A stretch of DNA of 64,000 nucleotides from Galeruca laticollis. Lineage: Eukaryota; Arthropoda; Insecta; Coleoptera; Chrysomelidae. The notes under the pieces are model-generated. The model was given only the letters and a program-made list of their open reading frames with translations. It did no database searches and was not told the DNA's origin. The DNA lies in NCBI GenBank assembly GCA_963921935.1, contig OY998180.1:102676614-102740613 (forward strand), written 5' to 3'. Below, piece after piece: positions 1 to 13,407 of this stretch. Both the position numbers and the translations under genes were made by a program. Position 1 is the first letter of the stretch, and the number at the start of each line of letters is the position of its first letter.

Positions 1-2026
1 GAAATAAAATAAGACTAGTCCGATTCTCTTACGAGGGGTATAACAGGGTGAAAGGGGGTAGCAGCCAATTCCAAAACTTGAAAAAGGGCAGAAGGGAAAA
101 AGTTATCACTCTGAAAATCGATAGACAACTGGGTAGTTACAGTAGAAATAAAATAAGACTAGTCGGATTCTCTTACGAGGGGTATAACAGGGTGAAAGGG
201 GGTAGCAGCCAATTCCAAAACATGAAAAAGGGCAGAAGGGAAAAAGTCATCACTCTGAAAATCGATATACGACTAGCTAGTTACAGTAGAAATGAAACAA
301 GACTAGTCGGATTCTCTTACGAGGGGTATAACAGGGTGAAAGGGGGTAGCAGCCAATTCCAAAACATGGAAAAGGGCAGAAGGGAAAATTTATCACTCTG
401 AAAAACGACATACGACTAGCTAGTTACAGTAGAAATGAAACAAGACTAGTCGGATTCTCTTACGAGGGGTATAACAGGGTGAAAGGGGGTAGCAGCCAAT
501 TCCAAAACATGAAAAAGGGCAGAAGGGAATATTTATCACTCTGAAAAACGACATACGACAAGCTAGTTACAGTAGAAATGAAACAAGACTAGTCGGATTC
601 TCTTACGAGGGGTATAACAGGGTGAAAGGGGGTAGCAGCAAATTCCAAAACATGAAAAAGGGCAGAAGGGAAAATTTATCACTCTGAAAAACGGCATACG
701 ACAAGCTAGTTACAGTAGAAATGAAACAAGACTAGTCGGATTCTCTTACGAGGGGTATAACAGGGTGAAAGAGGGTAGCAGCCAATTCCAAAACATTAAA
801 AAGGGCAGAAGGGAAAATTTATCACTCTGAAAAACGACATACGACAAGCTAGTTACAGTAGAAATGAAATGAGACTAGTCGGATTCTCTTACGAGGGGTA
901 TAACAGGGTGAAAGGGGGTAGCAGCCAATTCCAAAACATGAAAAAGGGCAGAAGGGAGAAAGTTATCACTCTGAAAATCGATAAACAACAAGGTAGTTAC
1001 AGTAGGAATATAATGAGACTAGTCGGATTCTCTTACGAGGGGCATAACAGGGTGAAAGGGGGTATCTGCCAATTCCAAAACATGAAAAAGGGCAGAGGGG
1101 AAAGAGTTATCACTCTGAAAATCGACAGACAACTAGGTAGTTACAGTAGAAATAAAATGAGACTAGTCCGATTCTCTTACGAGGGGTATAACAGGGTGAA
1201 AGGGGGTAGCAGCCAATTCCAAAACATGAAAAAGGGCAGAAGGGGAAAGTTATCACTCTGAAAATCGATAGACAACTAGGTAGTTACAGTAGAAATAAAA
1301 TAAGACTAGTCCGATTCTCTTACGAGGGGTATAACAGGGTGAAAGGGGGTAGCAGCCAATTCCAAAATATGAAAAAGGGCAGAAGGGAAAAAGTTATCAC
1401 TCTGAAAATCGATAGACAACTAGGTAGTTACAGTAGAAATAAAATAAGACTAGTCGGATTCTCTTACGAGGTGTATAACAGGGTGAAAGGGGGTAGAAGC
1501 CAATTCCAAAACATGAAAAAGGGCAGAAGGGAAAAAGTCATCACTCTGAAAATCGATATACGACTAGCTAGTTACAGTAGAAATGAAACAAGACTAGTCG
1601 GATTCTCTTACGAGGGATATAACAGGGTGAAAGGGGGTAGCAGCGAATTCCAAAACATGAAAAAGGGCAGAAGTGAAAATTTATCACTTTGAAAAACGAC
1701 ATACGACTAGCTAGTTACAGTAGAAATGAAACAAGACTAGTCGGATTCTCTTACGAGGGGTATAACAGGGTGAAAGGGGGTAGCAACCAATTCCAAAACA
1801 TGAAAAAGGGCAGAAGGGAAAATTTATCACTCTGAAAAACGGCATACGACAAGCTAGTTACAGTAGAAATGAAACAAGACTAGTCGGATTCTCTTTCGAG
1901 GGGTATAACAGGGTGAAAGAGGGTAGCAGCCAATTCCAAAACATGAAAAAGGGCAGAAGGGAAAATTTATCACTCTGAAAAACGACATACGACAAGCTAG
2001 TTACAGTAGAAATGAAATGAGACTAG

Positions 2027-4099
2027 TCGGATTCTCTTACGAGGGGTATAACAGGGTGAAAGGGGGTAGCAGCCAATTCCAAAACATGAAAAAGGGCAGA
2101 AGGGAGAAAGTTATCACTCTGAAAATCGATAAACAACAAGGTAGTTACAGTAGGAATATAATGAGACTAGTCGGATTCTCTTACGAGGGGCATAACAGGG
2201 TGAAAGGGGGTATCTGCCAATTCCAAAACATGAAAAAGGGCAGAGGGGAAAAAGTTATCACTCTGAAAATCGATATACGACTAGCTAGTTACAGTAGAAA
2301 TGATATGAGACTAGTCGGATTCTCTTACGAGGGGTATAACAGGGTGAAAGGGGGAAGCAGCCAATTCCAAAACATGGAAAAGGACAGAAGGGAAAAAGTT
2401 ATCACTCTGAAAATGGACAGACAACTAGGTAGTTACAGTAGAAATGAAATGAGACTAGTCCGATTCTCTCACGAGGGGTATAACAGGGTGAAAGGGGGTA
2501 GCTGCCAATTCCAAAACATGAAAAAGGGCAGAAGGGAAAAAGTTATCACTCTGAAAATCGACAGACAACTAGGTAGTTCTAGTAGAAATAAAATGAAACT
2601 AGTCCGATTCTCTTACGAGGGGTATAACAGGGTGAAAGGGGGTAGCTGCCAATTCCAAAACATGAAAAAGGGCAGAAGGGAGAAAGTTGTCACTCTGAAA
2701 ATCGATATACGACTAGCTAGTTACAGTAGAAATGGAATGAGACTAGTCGGATTCTCTTACGAGGGGTATAACAGGGTGAAAGGGGGTAGCAGCCAATTCC
2801 AAAACATGAAAAAGGGCAGAAGGGATAAAGTTATCACTCTGAAAAACGATATACGACTAGCTAGTTACAGTAGAAATGAAATGAGACTAGTCGGATTCTC
2901 TTACGAGGGGTATAACAGGGTGAAAGGGGGTAGCTGCCAATTCCAAAACATGAAAAAGGGCAGAAGGGGGAAAGTTATCACTCTGAAAATCGACAGACAA
3001 CTAGGTAGTTACAGTAGAAATAAAATGAGACTAGTCCGATTCTCTTACGAGGGGTATAACAGGGTGAAAGGGGGTAGCTGCCAATTCCAAAACATGAAAA
3101 AGGGCAGAAGGGAGAAAGTTGTCACTCTGAAAATCGATATACGACTAGCTAGTTACAGTAGAAATGGAATGAGACTAGTCGGATTCTCTTACGAGGGGTA
3201 TAACAGGGTGAAAGGGGGTAGCAGCCAATTCCAAAACATGAAAAAGGGCAGAAGGGAAAAAGTTATCACTCTGAAAAACGATCTACGACTAGCTAGTTAC
3301 AGTAGAAATGAAATGAGACTAGTCGGATTCTCTTACGAGGGGTATAACAGGGTGAAAGGGGGTAGCAGCCAATTCCAAAACATGAAAAAGGGCAGAAGGG
3401 AAAAAGTTATCACTCTGAAAATCGTTATACGACTAGCTAGTTACAGTAGAAATGAAACAAGACTAGTCGGATTCTCTTACGAGAGGTATAACAGGGTGAA
3501 AGGGGGTAGCAGCCAATTCCAAAACATGGAAAAGGGCAGAAGGGAAAAAGTTATCACTCTGAAAATCGATAGACAACTAGGTAGTTACAGTAGAAATAAA
3601 ATGAGACTAGTCGGATTCTCTTATGAGGGGTATAACAGGGTGAAAGAGGGTAGCAGCCAATTCCAAAACATGAAAAAGGGCAGAAGGGAAAATTTATCAC
3701 TCTGAAAAACGACATACGACAAGCTAGTTACAGTAGAAATGAAATGAGACTAGTCGGATTCTCTTACGAGGGGTATAACAGGGTGAAAGGGGGTAGCAGC
3801 CAATTCCAAAACATGAAAAAGGGCCGAAGGGAAAAAGTTATCACTCTGAAAATCGACAGACAACTAGGTAGTTACAGTAGAAATAAAATGAGACTAGTCC
3901 GCTTCTCTTACGAGGGGTATAACAGGGTGAAAGGGGGTTGCAGCCAATTCCAAAACATGAAAAAGGGCAGAAGGGAAAATGTATCACTCTGAAAACCGAT
4001 AAAAGACTAGCTGGTTACAGTAGAAATGAAACAAGACTTGTCGGATTCTCTTACGAGGGGTATAACAGGGTGAAAGGGGGTAGCTGCCAATTCCAAAAC
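2027..4099 (+). repeat. Higher-order satellite block, copy 1 of 2 (2.07 kb)
   Basis: This block matches 4,430-6,502 at an offset of 2,403 bp. By eye I found only two substitutions (near 3,107 and 3,945), so the duplication is recent. The block ends at an internal deletion where CCAAAAC is joined directly to GATATACG. A related shorter copy pair has an offset of 1,148 bp (about 953 and 2,101), and another has an offset of 1,291 bp (1 and 1,292). Confidence 0.88.
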
Positions 4100-4429
4100 G
4101 ATATACGACTAGCTAGTTACAGTAGAAATGAAACAAGACTAGTCGGATTCTCTTACGAGAGGTATAACAGGGTGAAAGGGGGTAGCTGCCAATTCCAAAA
4201 CATGGAAAAGGGCAGAAGGGAAAGAGTTATCACTCTGAAAATCGATATACGACTATCTAGTTACAGTAGAAATGAAATGAGAGTAGTCGGATTCTCTTAC
4301 GAGGGGTATAATAGGGTGAAAGGGGGTAGCAGCCAATTCCAAAACATGAAAAAGGGCAGAAGGGAAAAGTTATCACTCTGAAAATCGATATACGACTAGC
4401 TAGTTACAGTAGAAATGAAACAAGACTAG

Positions 4430-6502
4430 TAGGATTCTCTTACGAGGGGTATAACAGGGTGAAAGGGGGTAGCAGCCAATTCCAAAACATGAAAAAGGGC
4501 AGAAGGGAGAAAGTTATCACTCTGAAAATCGATAAACAACAAGGTAGTTACAGTAGGAATATAATGAGACTAGTCGGATTCTCTTACGAGGGGCATAACA
4601 GGGTGAAAGGGGGTATCTGCCAATTCCAAAACATGAAAAAGGGCAGAGGGGAAAAAGTTATCACTCTGAAAATCGATATACGACTAGCTAGTTACAGTAG
4701 AAATGATATGAGACTAGTCGGATTCTCTTACGAGGGGTATAACAGGGTGAAAGGGGGAAGCAGCCAATTCCAAAACATGGAAAAGGACAGAAGGGAAAAA
4801 GTTATCACTCTGAAAATGGACAGACAACTAGGTAGTTACAGTAGAAATGAAATGAGACTAGTCCGATTCTCTCACGAGGGGTATAACAGGGTGAAAGGGG
4901 GTAGCTGCCAATTCCAAAACATGAAAAAGGGCAGAAGGGAAAAAGTTATCACTCTGAAAATCGACAGACAACTAGGTAGTTCTAGTAGAAATAAAATGAA
5001 ACTAGTCCGATTCTCTTACGAGGGGTATAACAGGGTGAAAGGGGGTAGCTGCCAATTCCAAAACATGAAAAAGGGCAGAAGGGAGAAAGTTGTCACTCTG
5101 AAAATCGATATACGACTAGCTAGTTACAGTAGAAATGGAATGAGACTAGTCGGATTCTCTTACGAGGGGTATAACAGGGTGAAAGGGGGTAGCAGCCAAT
5201 TCCAAAACATGAAAAAGGGCAGAAGGGATAAAGTTATCACTCTGAAAAACGATATACGACTAGCTAGTTACAGTAGAAATGAAATGAGACTAGTCGGATT
5301 CTCTTACGAGGGGTATAACAGGGTGAAAGGGGGTAGCTGCCAATTCCAAAACATGAAAAAGGGCAGAAGGGGGAAAGTTATCACTCTGAAAATCGACAGA
5401 CAACTAGGTAGTTACAGTAGAAATAAAATGAGACTAGTCCGATTCTCTTACGAGGGGTATAACAGGGTGAAAGGGGGTAGCTGCCAATTCCAAAACATGA
5501 AAAAGGGAAGAAGGGAGAAAGTTGTCACTCTGAAAATCGATATACGACTAGCTAGTTACAGTAGAAATGGAATGAGACTAGTCGGATTCTCTTACGAGGG
5601 GTATAACAGGGTGAAAGGGGGTAGCAGCCAATTCCAAAACATGAAAAAGGGCAGAAGGGAAAAAGTTATCACTCTGAAAAACGATCTACGACTAGCTAGT
5701 TACAGTAGAAATGAAATGAGACTAGTCGGATTCTCTTACGAGGGGTATAACAGGGTGAAAGGGGGTAGCAGCCAATTCCAAAACATGAAAAAGGGCAGAA
5801 GGGAAAAAGTTATCACTCTGAAAATCGTTATACGACTAGCTAGTTACAGTAGAAATGAAACAAGACTAGTCGGATTCTCTTACGAGAGGTATAACAGGGT
5901 GAAAGGGGGTAGCAGCCAATTCCAAAACATGGAAAAGGGCAGAAGGGAAAAAGTTATCACTCTGAAAATCGATAGACAACTAGGTAGTTACAGTAGAAAT
6001 AAAATGAGACTAGTCGGATTCTCTTATGAGGGGTATAACAGGGTGAAAGAGGGTAGCAGCCAATTCCAAAACATGAAAAAGGGCAGAAGGGAAAATTTAT
6101 CACTCTGAAAAACGACATACGACAAGCTAGTTACAGTAGAAATGAAATGAGACTAGTCGGATTCTCTTACGAGGGGTATAACAGGGTGAAAGGGGGTAGC
6201 AGCCAATTCCAAAACATGAAAAAGGGCCGAAGGGAAAAAGTTATCACTCTGAAAATCGACAGACAACTAGGTAGTTACAGTAGAAATAAAATGAGACTAG
6301 TCCGCTTCTCTTACGAGGGGTATAACAGGGTGAAAGGGGGTTGCAGCTAATTCCAAAACATGAAAAAGGGCAGAAGGGAAAATGTATCACTCTGAAAACC
6401 GATAAAAGACTAGCTGGTTACAGTAGAAATGAAACAAGACTTGTCGGATTCTCTTACGAGGGGTATAACAGGGTGAAAGGGGGTAGCTGCCAATTCCAAA
6501 AC
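4430..6502 (+). repeat. Higher-order satellite block, copy 2 of 2
   Basis: Second copy of the 2.07-kb block at 2,027-4,099. It retains the full unit where copy 1 has its deletion junction at 4,099. The start is set by the AGTAGG/AGTCGG difference just upstream. Confidence 0.88.
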
Positions 6503-8264
6503 ATGAAAAAGGGCAGAAGGGAAAAAGTTATCACTCTGAAAATCGACAGACAACTAGGTAGTTACAGTAGAAATAAATTGAGACTAGTCCGATTCTCTTA
6601 CGAGGGGTATAACAGGGTGAAAGGGGGTAGCAGCCAATTCCAAAACATGAAAAAGGCAGAAGGGAAAATTTATCACTATGAAAACCGATAAACGACTAGC
6701 TAGTTACAGTAGAAATGAAACAAGACTTGTCGGATTCTCTTACGAGGGGTATACCAGGGTGAAAGGGGGTAGCAGCCAATTCCAAAACATGAAAAAATGC
6801 AGAAGGGAAAAAATTATCACTCTGAAAATCGATATTCGACTAGCTAGTTACAGTAGAAATGAAACAAGACTAGTCGGATCCTCTTACGAGAGGTATAACA
6901 GGGTGAAAGGGGGTAGCTGCCAATTCCAAAACATGAAAAAGGGCAGAAGGGAAAAAGTTATCACTCTGAAAATCGATATACGACTAGCTAGTTACAGTAG
7001 AAATGAAATGAGACTAGTCGGATTCTCTTACGAGGGGTATAACAGGGTGAAAGGGGGTAGCAGCCAATTCCAAAACATGAAAAAGGGCCAAAGGGAAAAA
7101 GTTATCACTGTGAAAATCGATATACGACTAGTTAGTTACAGTAGAGTTGAAACAAGACTAGTCGGATTCTCTTAAGAGGGGTATCACAGGGTGAAAGGGG
7201 GTAGCAGCCAATTCCAAAACATGAAAAAGGGCAGAAGGATAAATTTAACAATCTGAAAACCGATATACGACTAGCTAGTTACAGTAGAAATGAAACAAGA
7301 CTTGTCGGATTCTCTTACGAGGGGTATAACAGGGTGAAAGGGGGTAGCTGCCAATTCCAAAACATGAAAAAGGGCAGAAGGGAAAAAGTTATCATTCTGA
7401 AAAACGATAGACAACTAGGTAGTTACAGTAGAAATAAAATGAGACTAGTCGGATTCTCTTACGAGGGGTATAACAGGGTGAAAGGGGGTAGCAGCCAATT
7501 CCAAAACATGAAAAAGGGCAGAGGGAAAAAGTTGTCACTCTGAAAATCGATAGACAAGTAGATAGTTACAGTAGAAATAAAATAAGACTAGTCGGATTCT
7601 CTTACGAGGGGTATAACAGGGTGAAATGGGGTAGAAGCCAATTCCAAAACATGAAAAAGGGCAGAAGGGAAAAAGTTATTACTCTGAAAATCGATAGACA
7701 ACTAGACAATTACAGTAGAAATAAAATGAGACTAGTCGAATTCTTTTACGAGGGCTATAACAGGGTGAAAGGGGGTAGCAGCCAATTCAAAAACATGAAA
7801 AAAGGCAGGAGGGAAAAAGTTATCACTCTGAAAATAGATAGACATCTAGGTAGTTAAAGTAGAAATAAAATGAGACTAGTCGGATTCTCTTACGAGGGGT
7901 ATAACAGGGTGAAAGGGGGTAGCAGCCAATTCCAAAACATGAAAAAGGGCAGAAGAGAAAATTTATCACTCTGAAAAACGATATACGACTAGCTAGTTAC
8001 AGTAGAAATAAAATGAGACTAGTCCGATTCTCTTACGAGGGGTATAACAGGGTGAAAGGGGGTAGCTGCCAATTCCAAAATATGAAAAAGGGCAGAAGGG
8101 AAAAAGTTATCACTCTGAAAATCGACATACGACTAGCTAGTTACATTAGAAATGAAACAAGACTAGTCGGATTCTCTTAAGAGGGGTATAACAGGGTGAT
8201 AGTGGGTAGCAGCCAATTCCAAAACATGATAAAGGGCAGAAGGGAAAATTTATCACTCTGAAAA

Positions 8265-8626
8265 CCGATATACGACTAGCTAGTTACAGTAGAAATGAAA
8301 CAAGACTAGTCGGATTCTCTTACGAGAGGTATAACAGGGTGAAAGGGGGTAGCTGCCAATTCCAAAACATGGAAAAGGGCAGAAGGGAAAGAGTTATCAC
8401 TCTGAAAATCGATATACGACTATCTAGTTACAGTAGAAATGAAATGAGAGTAGTCGGATTCTCTTACGAGGGGTATAATAGGGTGAAAGGGGGTAGCAGC
8501 CAATTCCAAAACATGAAAAAGGGCAGAAGGGAAAAGTTATCACTCTGAAAATCGATATACGACTAGCTAGTTACAGTAGAAATGAAACAAGACTAGTAGG
8601 ATTCTCTTACGAGGGGTATAACAGGG
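8265..8626 (+). repeat. Higher-order satellite block duplicated from 4,098-4,459
   Basis: A ~361-bp stretch matches 4,098-4,459 at an offset of 4,167 bp. Shared diagnostic variants include GAGAGGTATAAC, GAAAGAGTTATC, GAGAGTAGTCGG and GACTAGTAGG. Further exchange of unit blocks inside the plus-strand array is therefore visible. Confidence 0.8.
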
Positions 8627-8880
8627 TTGAAAGGGGGTAGCAGCCAATTCCAAAACGTGAAAAAGGGCAGAAGTGAAAATTTATCACTCTGAAAAACGAT
8701 ATACGACTAGCTAGTTACAGTAGAAATGAAACAAGACTAGTCGGATTCTCTTACGAGGGGTATAACAGGGTGAAAGGGGCTAGCAGCCAATTCCAAAACA
8801 TGAAAAAGGGCAGAAGGGAAAAGATATCACTCTGAAAAACGATAGACAAGTAGGTAGTTACAGTAGAACTGAATTGAGAC

Positions 8881-11800
8881 TGCTACCCTCTTTCATCCTG
8901 TTATACCCCTCGTAAGAGAATCCGACTAGTCTCATTTTATTTCTACTGTAACTACCTACTTGTATATCGATTTTCAGAATGATAGCTTTTTCCCTTTTGC
9001 CCTTTTTCATGTTTTGGAATTAGCTGCTACCCTCTTTCACCCTGTTATACCCCTCGTAAGAGAATCCAACTAGTCTCATTCCATATCCACTGTAACTATC
9101 TAGTCGTATATCGATTTTCGGAGTGATAACTTTTTCCCTTCTGCCCTTTTTCATGTTTTGGAATTGGCTGCTACCCCCTTTCACCCTGTTATACCCCTCG
9201 TAAGAGAATCCGACTAGTCTCATTTTATTTCTACTGTAACTACCTAGTTGTATATCGATTTTCAGAATGATAACTTTTTCCCTTTTGTCCTTTTTCATGT
9301 TTTGGAATTGGCTGCTACCCTCTTTCACCCTGTTATACCCCTCGTAAGAGAATCCAACTAGTCTCATTCCGTTTCCACTGTAACTAGCTAGTCGTATATC
9401 GATTTTCAGAGTGATAACTTTTTCCCTTCTGCCCTTTTTCATGTTTTGGAATTGGCTGCTACCCCCTTTCACCTTGTTATACCCCTCGTAAGAGAATCCG
9501 ACTAGTCTCGTTTCATTTCTACTGCAACTACCTAGTCGTATATCGATTATCAGAGTGATAACTTTTCCCTTCTGCCCTTTTTCATGTTTTGGAATTGGCT
9601 GCTACCCCCTTTCACATTGTTATACCCCTCGTAAGAACTAGTCTCGTTTCATTTCTACTGCAACTACCTAGTCGTATATCGATTATCAGAGTGATAAATT
9701 TTCCCTTCTGCCCTTTTCTATGTTTTGGAATTGGCTGCTACCCCCTTCCACCCTGTTATACCCCTCGTAAGAGAATCCGACTAGTCTTGTTTCATTTCTA
9801 CTGTAACTAGCTAGTCGTATATCGATTTTCAGAGTGATGACTTTTTCCCTTCTGCCCTTTTTCATGTTTTGGAATTGGCTGCTACCCTCTTTCACCCTGT
9901 TATACCCCTCGTAAGAGAATCCGACTATTCTCATTACGTTTCTACTGTAACTAGCTAGTCGTATATCGATTTTCAGAGTGATAACTTTCTCCCTTCTGCC
10001 CTTTTTCAGGTTTTGGATTTGGCTGCTACCCCCTTTCACCCTGTTATACCCCTCGTAAGAGAATCCGACTAGTCTCATTTTATTTCTACTGTGACTAGCT
10101 AGTCGTATATCGATTTTCAGAGTGTTAACTTTCTCCCTTCTGCCGTTTTTCATGTTTTGGAATTAGCTGCTACCTTCTTTCACCCTGTTATACCCCTCGT
10201 AAGAGAATCCAACTAGTCTCATTTCATTTCTACTGTAACTAGCTAGTCGTATATCGATTTTCAGAGTGATAGCTTCTTCTCTTCTGCCCTTTTTCATGTT
10301 TTGGAATCGGCTGCTACCCCCTTTCACCCTGTTATACCCCTCGTAAGAGAATCCGACTAGTGTCATTTTATTTCTACTGTAACTAGCTAGTCGTATATCG
10401 ATTTTTAGAGTGATAACTTTTTCCCTTCTGCCCTTTTTCATGTTTTGGAATTGGCTGCTACCCCCTTTCACCCTGTTATACCCCTCGTAAGAGAATCCGA
10501 CTAGTCTCGTTTCATTTCTACTATAACTACCTAGTTGTCTATCGATTTTCAGAGTGATAACTTTTCCCTTCTGACCTTTTTCATGTTTTGGAATTGGCGG
10601 CTACCCCCTTTCACCCTGTTATACCCCTCGTAAGAGAACCCGACTAGTCTTGTTTCATTTCTACTGTAAGTAGCTAGTCGTATATCGATTTTCAGAGTGA
10701 TAACTTTTTCCCTACTGCTCTTTTTATACCCCTCGTAAGAGAATCCGAGTAGTCTCGTTTTATTTCTACTGTAATTACCTAGTTGTATATCGATTTTCAG
10801 AGTGATAACTTTTTCCCTTCTGCCCTTTTTCATGTTTTGGAATTGGCTGCTACTCATTGTCACCCTGGTATACCCCTCGTAAGAGAATCCGACTAGTCTT
10901 GTTTCATTTCTATTATAACTAGCTAGTCGTATATCGATTTTCAGATTGATATCTTTTTCCCTTCTGCCCTTTTTCATGTTTTGGAATTGGCTGCTACCCC
11001 CTTTCACCCTGTTATACCCCTCGTAAGAGAATCCGACTAGTCTCATTTTATTTCTACTGTAACTAGCTAGTCGTATATCGATTTTCAGATTGATATCTTT
11101 TTCCCTTCTGCCCTTTTTCATGTTTTGGAATTGGCTGCTACCCCCTTTCACCCTGTTATACCCCTCGTAAGAGAATCCGACTAGTCTCGTTTCATTTCTA
11201 CTATAACTACCTAGTTGTCTATCGATTTTCAGAGTGATAACTTTTCCCTTCTGACCTTTTTCATGTTTTGGAATTGGCGGCTACCCCCTTTCACCCTGTT
11301 ATACCCCTCGTAAGAGAACCCGACTAGTCTTGTTTCATTTCTACTGTAAGTAGCTAGTCGTATATCGATTTTCAGAGTGATAACTTTTTCCCTACTGCTC
11401 TTTTTATACCCCTCGTAAGAGAATCCGAGTAGTCTCGTTTTATTTCTACTGTAATTACCTAGTTGTATATCGATTTTCAGAGTGATAACTTTTTCCCTTC
11501 TGCCCTTTTTCATGTTTTGGAATTGGCTGCTACTCATTGTCACCCTGGTATACCCCTCGTAAGAGAATCCGACTAGTCTTGTTTCATTTCTATTATAACT
11601 AGCTAGTCGTATATCGATTTTCAGATTGATATCTTTTTCCCTTCTGCCCTTTTTCATGTTTTGGAATTGGCTGCTACCCCCTTTCACCCTGTTATACCCC
11701 TCGTAAGAGAATCCGACTAGTCTCATTTTATTTCTACTGTAACTAGCTAGTCGTATATCGATTTTCAGAGTGATAACTTTTTCCCTTTTTCCCTGTTTTG

Positions 11801-12440
11801 GAATTGGCTGCTACTCCCTTTCACCCTGTTATACCCCTCGTTAGAGATACCGACTAGTCTCATTTTATTTCTACTGTAACTTCCTAGTTGTCTATCGATT
11901 TTTAGAGTGATAACTTTCTCCCATCTGCCCTTTTCCATGTTTTGGAATTGGCTGCTACCCCCTTTCACCCTGTTATACCCCTCGTAAGAGAATCCGACTA
12001 GTCTCATTTTATTTCTACTGTAACTAGTCAGTTGTCTATCGATTTTCAGAGTGATATATTTTTCCCTTCTGCCCTTTTTCATGTTTTGGAATTGGCTGCT
12101 ACTCCCTTTCACCCTGTTATACCCCTCGTAAGAGAATCCGACTAGTCTCATTTTATTTCTACTGTAATTAGCTAGTCGTATATCGATTTTCAGAGTGATA
12201 ACTTTTTCCCTTCCTTCTGCCCTTTTTCATGTTTTGGAATTGGCTGCTACCCCCTTTCACCCTGTTGTACCCCTCGTAAGAGAATCAAACTAGTCTCGTT
12301 TTATTTCTACTGTAACTAGCTAGTTGTATATCGATTTTCAGAGTGATCATTTCGTCCCTTCTACCCTTTTTATTATTTTGGATATGGATACTACCCTATT
12401 TCACCTTGCTAGACCCTGTTTAGACTCCCGGTAAGTATAT
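8881..12440 (-). repeat. Same satellite in inverted orientation (~25 units)
   Basis: The same 143/144-bp unit appears on the minus strand from the junction at about 8,880. It degrades after about 12,350 and ends near 12,440 in unique AT-rich DNA. Some units are truncated, for example the ~40-bp deletion near 10,725 that is copied at 11,405. Frames open on this strand arise for the same 48-codon reason. Confidence 0.93.
10417..11769 (-). repeat. Tandem 680-bp higher-order repeat in the inverted array
   Basis: 10,417-11,089 and 11,097-11,769 are almost identical at an offset of 680 bp. Each copy comprises about five basic units, one of them truncated. Shared private variants are TTCTGACCTTTTTC, GAGAACCCGACTAG and CTACTCATTGTCACCC. 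Confidence 0.85.
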
Positions 12441-13175
12441 AAAACCAGTGCTATTGTGTTTCTCTCAGTGTCAATATAATATGTATAATAGAATAATATC
12501 TTGTTTTTCAAAACAGTTCTCTATTATTACAATAAAAATAGTGTAATAAATACCTAAATTTCATTTTTTCTGGTAAGTTAATGCAGTTTATTACTTATTA
12601 ATGTATAATGTTATGATTTGTAAAATTAAAACGCACCTACTTTTAAACGCACCTAAACAATACACCACTGATCGTTCGGGCGTCTTCGGTAAATCGGCCG
12701 CTAGATTTTGGCTGCCATGTTCACACCGGTCAATGATGTTAAGTCATTGTTACAATGAAATTATCAAAAAACATTAAAATACCCTTTTAAGAGGGTGTAC
12801 AAGTACATTCTACATCATGAAAAGTTCCATTCAGAAGTGTAAACTAAATGATATCCGATGACAAGTTTGACGTTAGTAGGCGGTGGCTAATAAGCCAGCG
12901 TGCAGTAAAACAACAAGTGTATAATAATACAACGTGTTTGTGTTATGAACATTGAATCAAATGTATGTTTGAAAGGATTAAAAAATTCATATAGTGAACT
13001 GGAAATTGAAGGAAAATTTATATATTATTTTAAATTTAAAAAATGAAGTTAAAGATGTGATAAAAATTAAAAGAGAAATTAAAAATTCCCCATTCAAATT
13101 CCCAAAACTCATCTAACTTAGATGAATAGGAAACACCCCTCCACCCTTGATTGTCTACAGAAAAGTGACTTAGGG
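12441..13175. other. Unique AT-rich spacer, no gene seen
   Basis: No convincing coding frame. A somewhat GC-richer patch lies at 12,650-12,740. A 17-nt inverted repeat (arms TCATCTAA and TTAGATGA around one C) lies at 13,109-13,125. Confidence 0.6.
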
Positions 13176-13297
13176 ATTGGATCCGTTCCCCAGCCAGTCA
13201 GGAAACAAGCGCAATAAACCTGTATGTGTAAAATGCTAGATAACATAAAACAAATTAAACACTTAGTTGTAAACACATCCATGGAGGTGTTTACATA
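13176..13297 (+). repeat. Inverted repeat, left arm (~120 bp)
   Basis: Matches the reverse complement of 15,018-15,141. Shared blocks include CCGTTCCCCAGCCAGT, AAACCTGTATGTGTAAAATG and AAATTAAACACTTAGT, with scattered substitutions and small indels. The two arms enclose 1.7 kb holding the hairpin array and the GIY-YIG fragment. Confidence 0.85.
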
Positions 13298-13407
13298 ATA
13301 TAGTGACGAAGGTGGAAAAGTAAGCTGGCAAGGTGAACCCAACCGCTGATGGCCCCCCATATGAATTAGATGTAAATGGTAAAGTGATTGTGACATGATG
13401 ACTCAAA

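Larger units (their letters stand above)
1..8880 (+). repeat. 143/144-bp satellite array, plus orientation (~62 units)
   Basis: Tandem head-to-tail units of 144 bp; a one-base-shorter 143-bp class is recognised by AAAATTTATC in place of AAAAAGTTATC. Two common sub-variants differ at GATAGACAACTAGGTAG and GATATACGACTAGCTAG; the second creates the perfect palindrome ACTAGCTAGT. Each unit also carries GACTAGTC and ATCGAT. Because 144 is 48 codons, one frame stays open through runs of 144-bp units (for example 2017-3705 and 4459-6108), and every 143-bp unit breaks it. That is the behaviour of a satellite, not of a gene. The array continues past the left edge of the window. Confidence 0.95.

Noticed and set aside
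2017..6108. Long open frames (549-562 codons) of 48-residue repeats as a repetitive protein gene
   Set aside because: Frame openness follows from the 144-bp period. 143-bp units break it many times, the inverted arm has the same frame on the other strand, and variants are mostly non-synonymous.
1..12440. ATAACAGGGT in every satellite unit as a homing-endonuclease (I-SceI-like) site
   Set aside because: Only ten bases are shared with the 18-base site; most likely coincidence.
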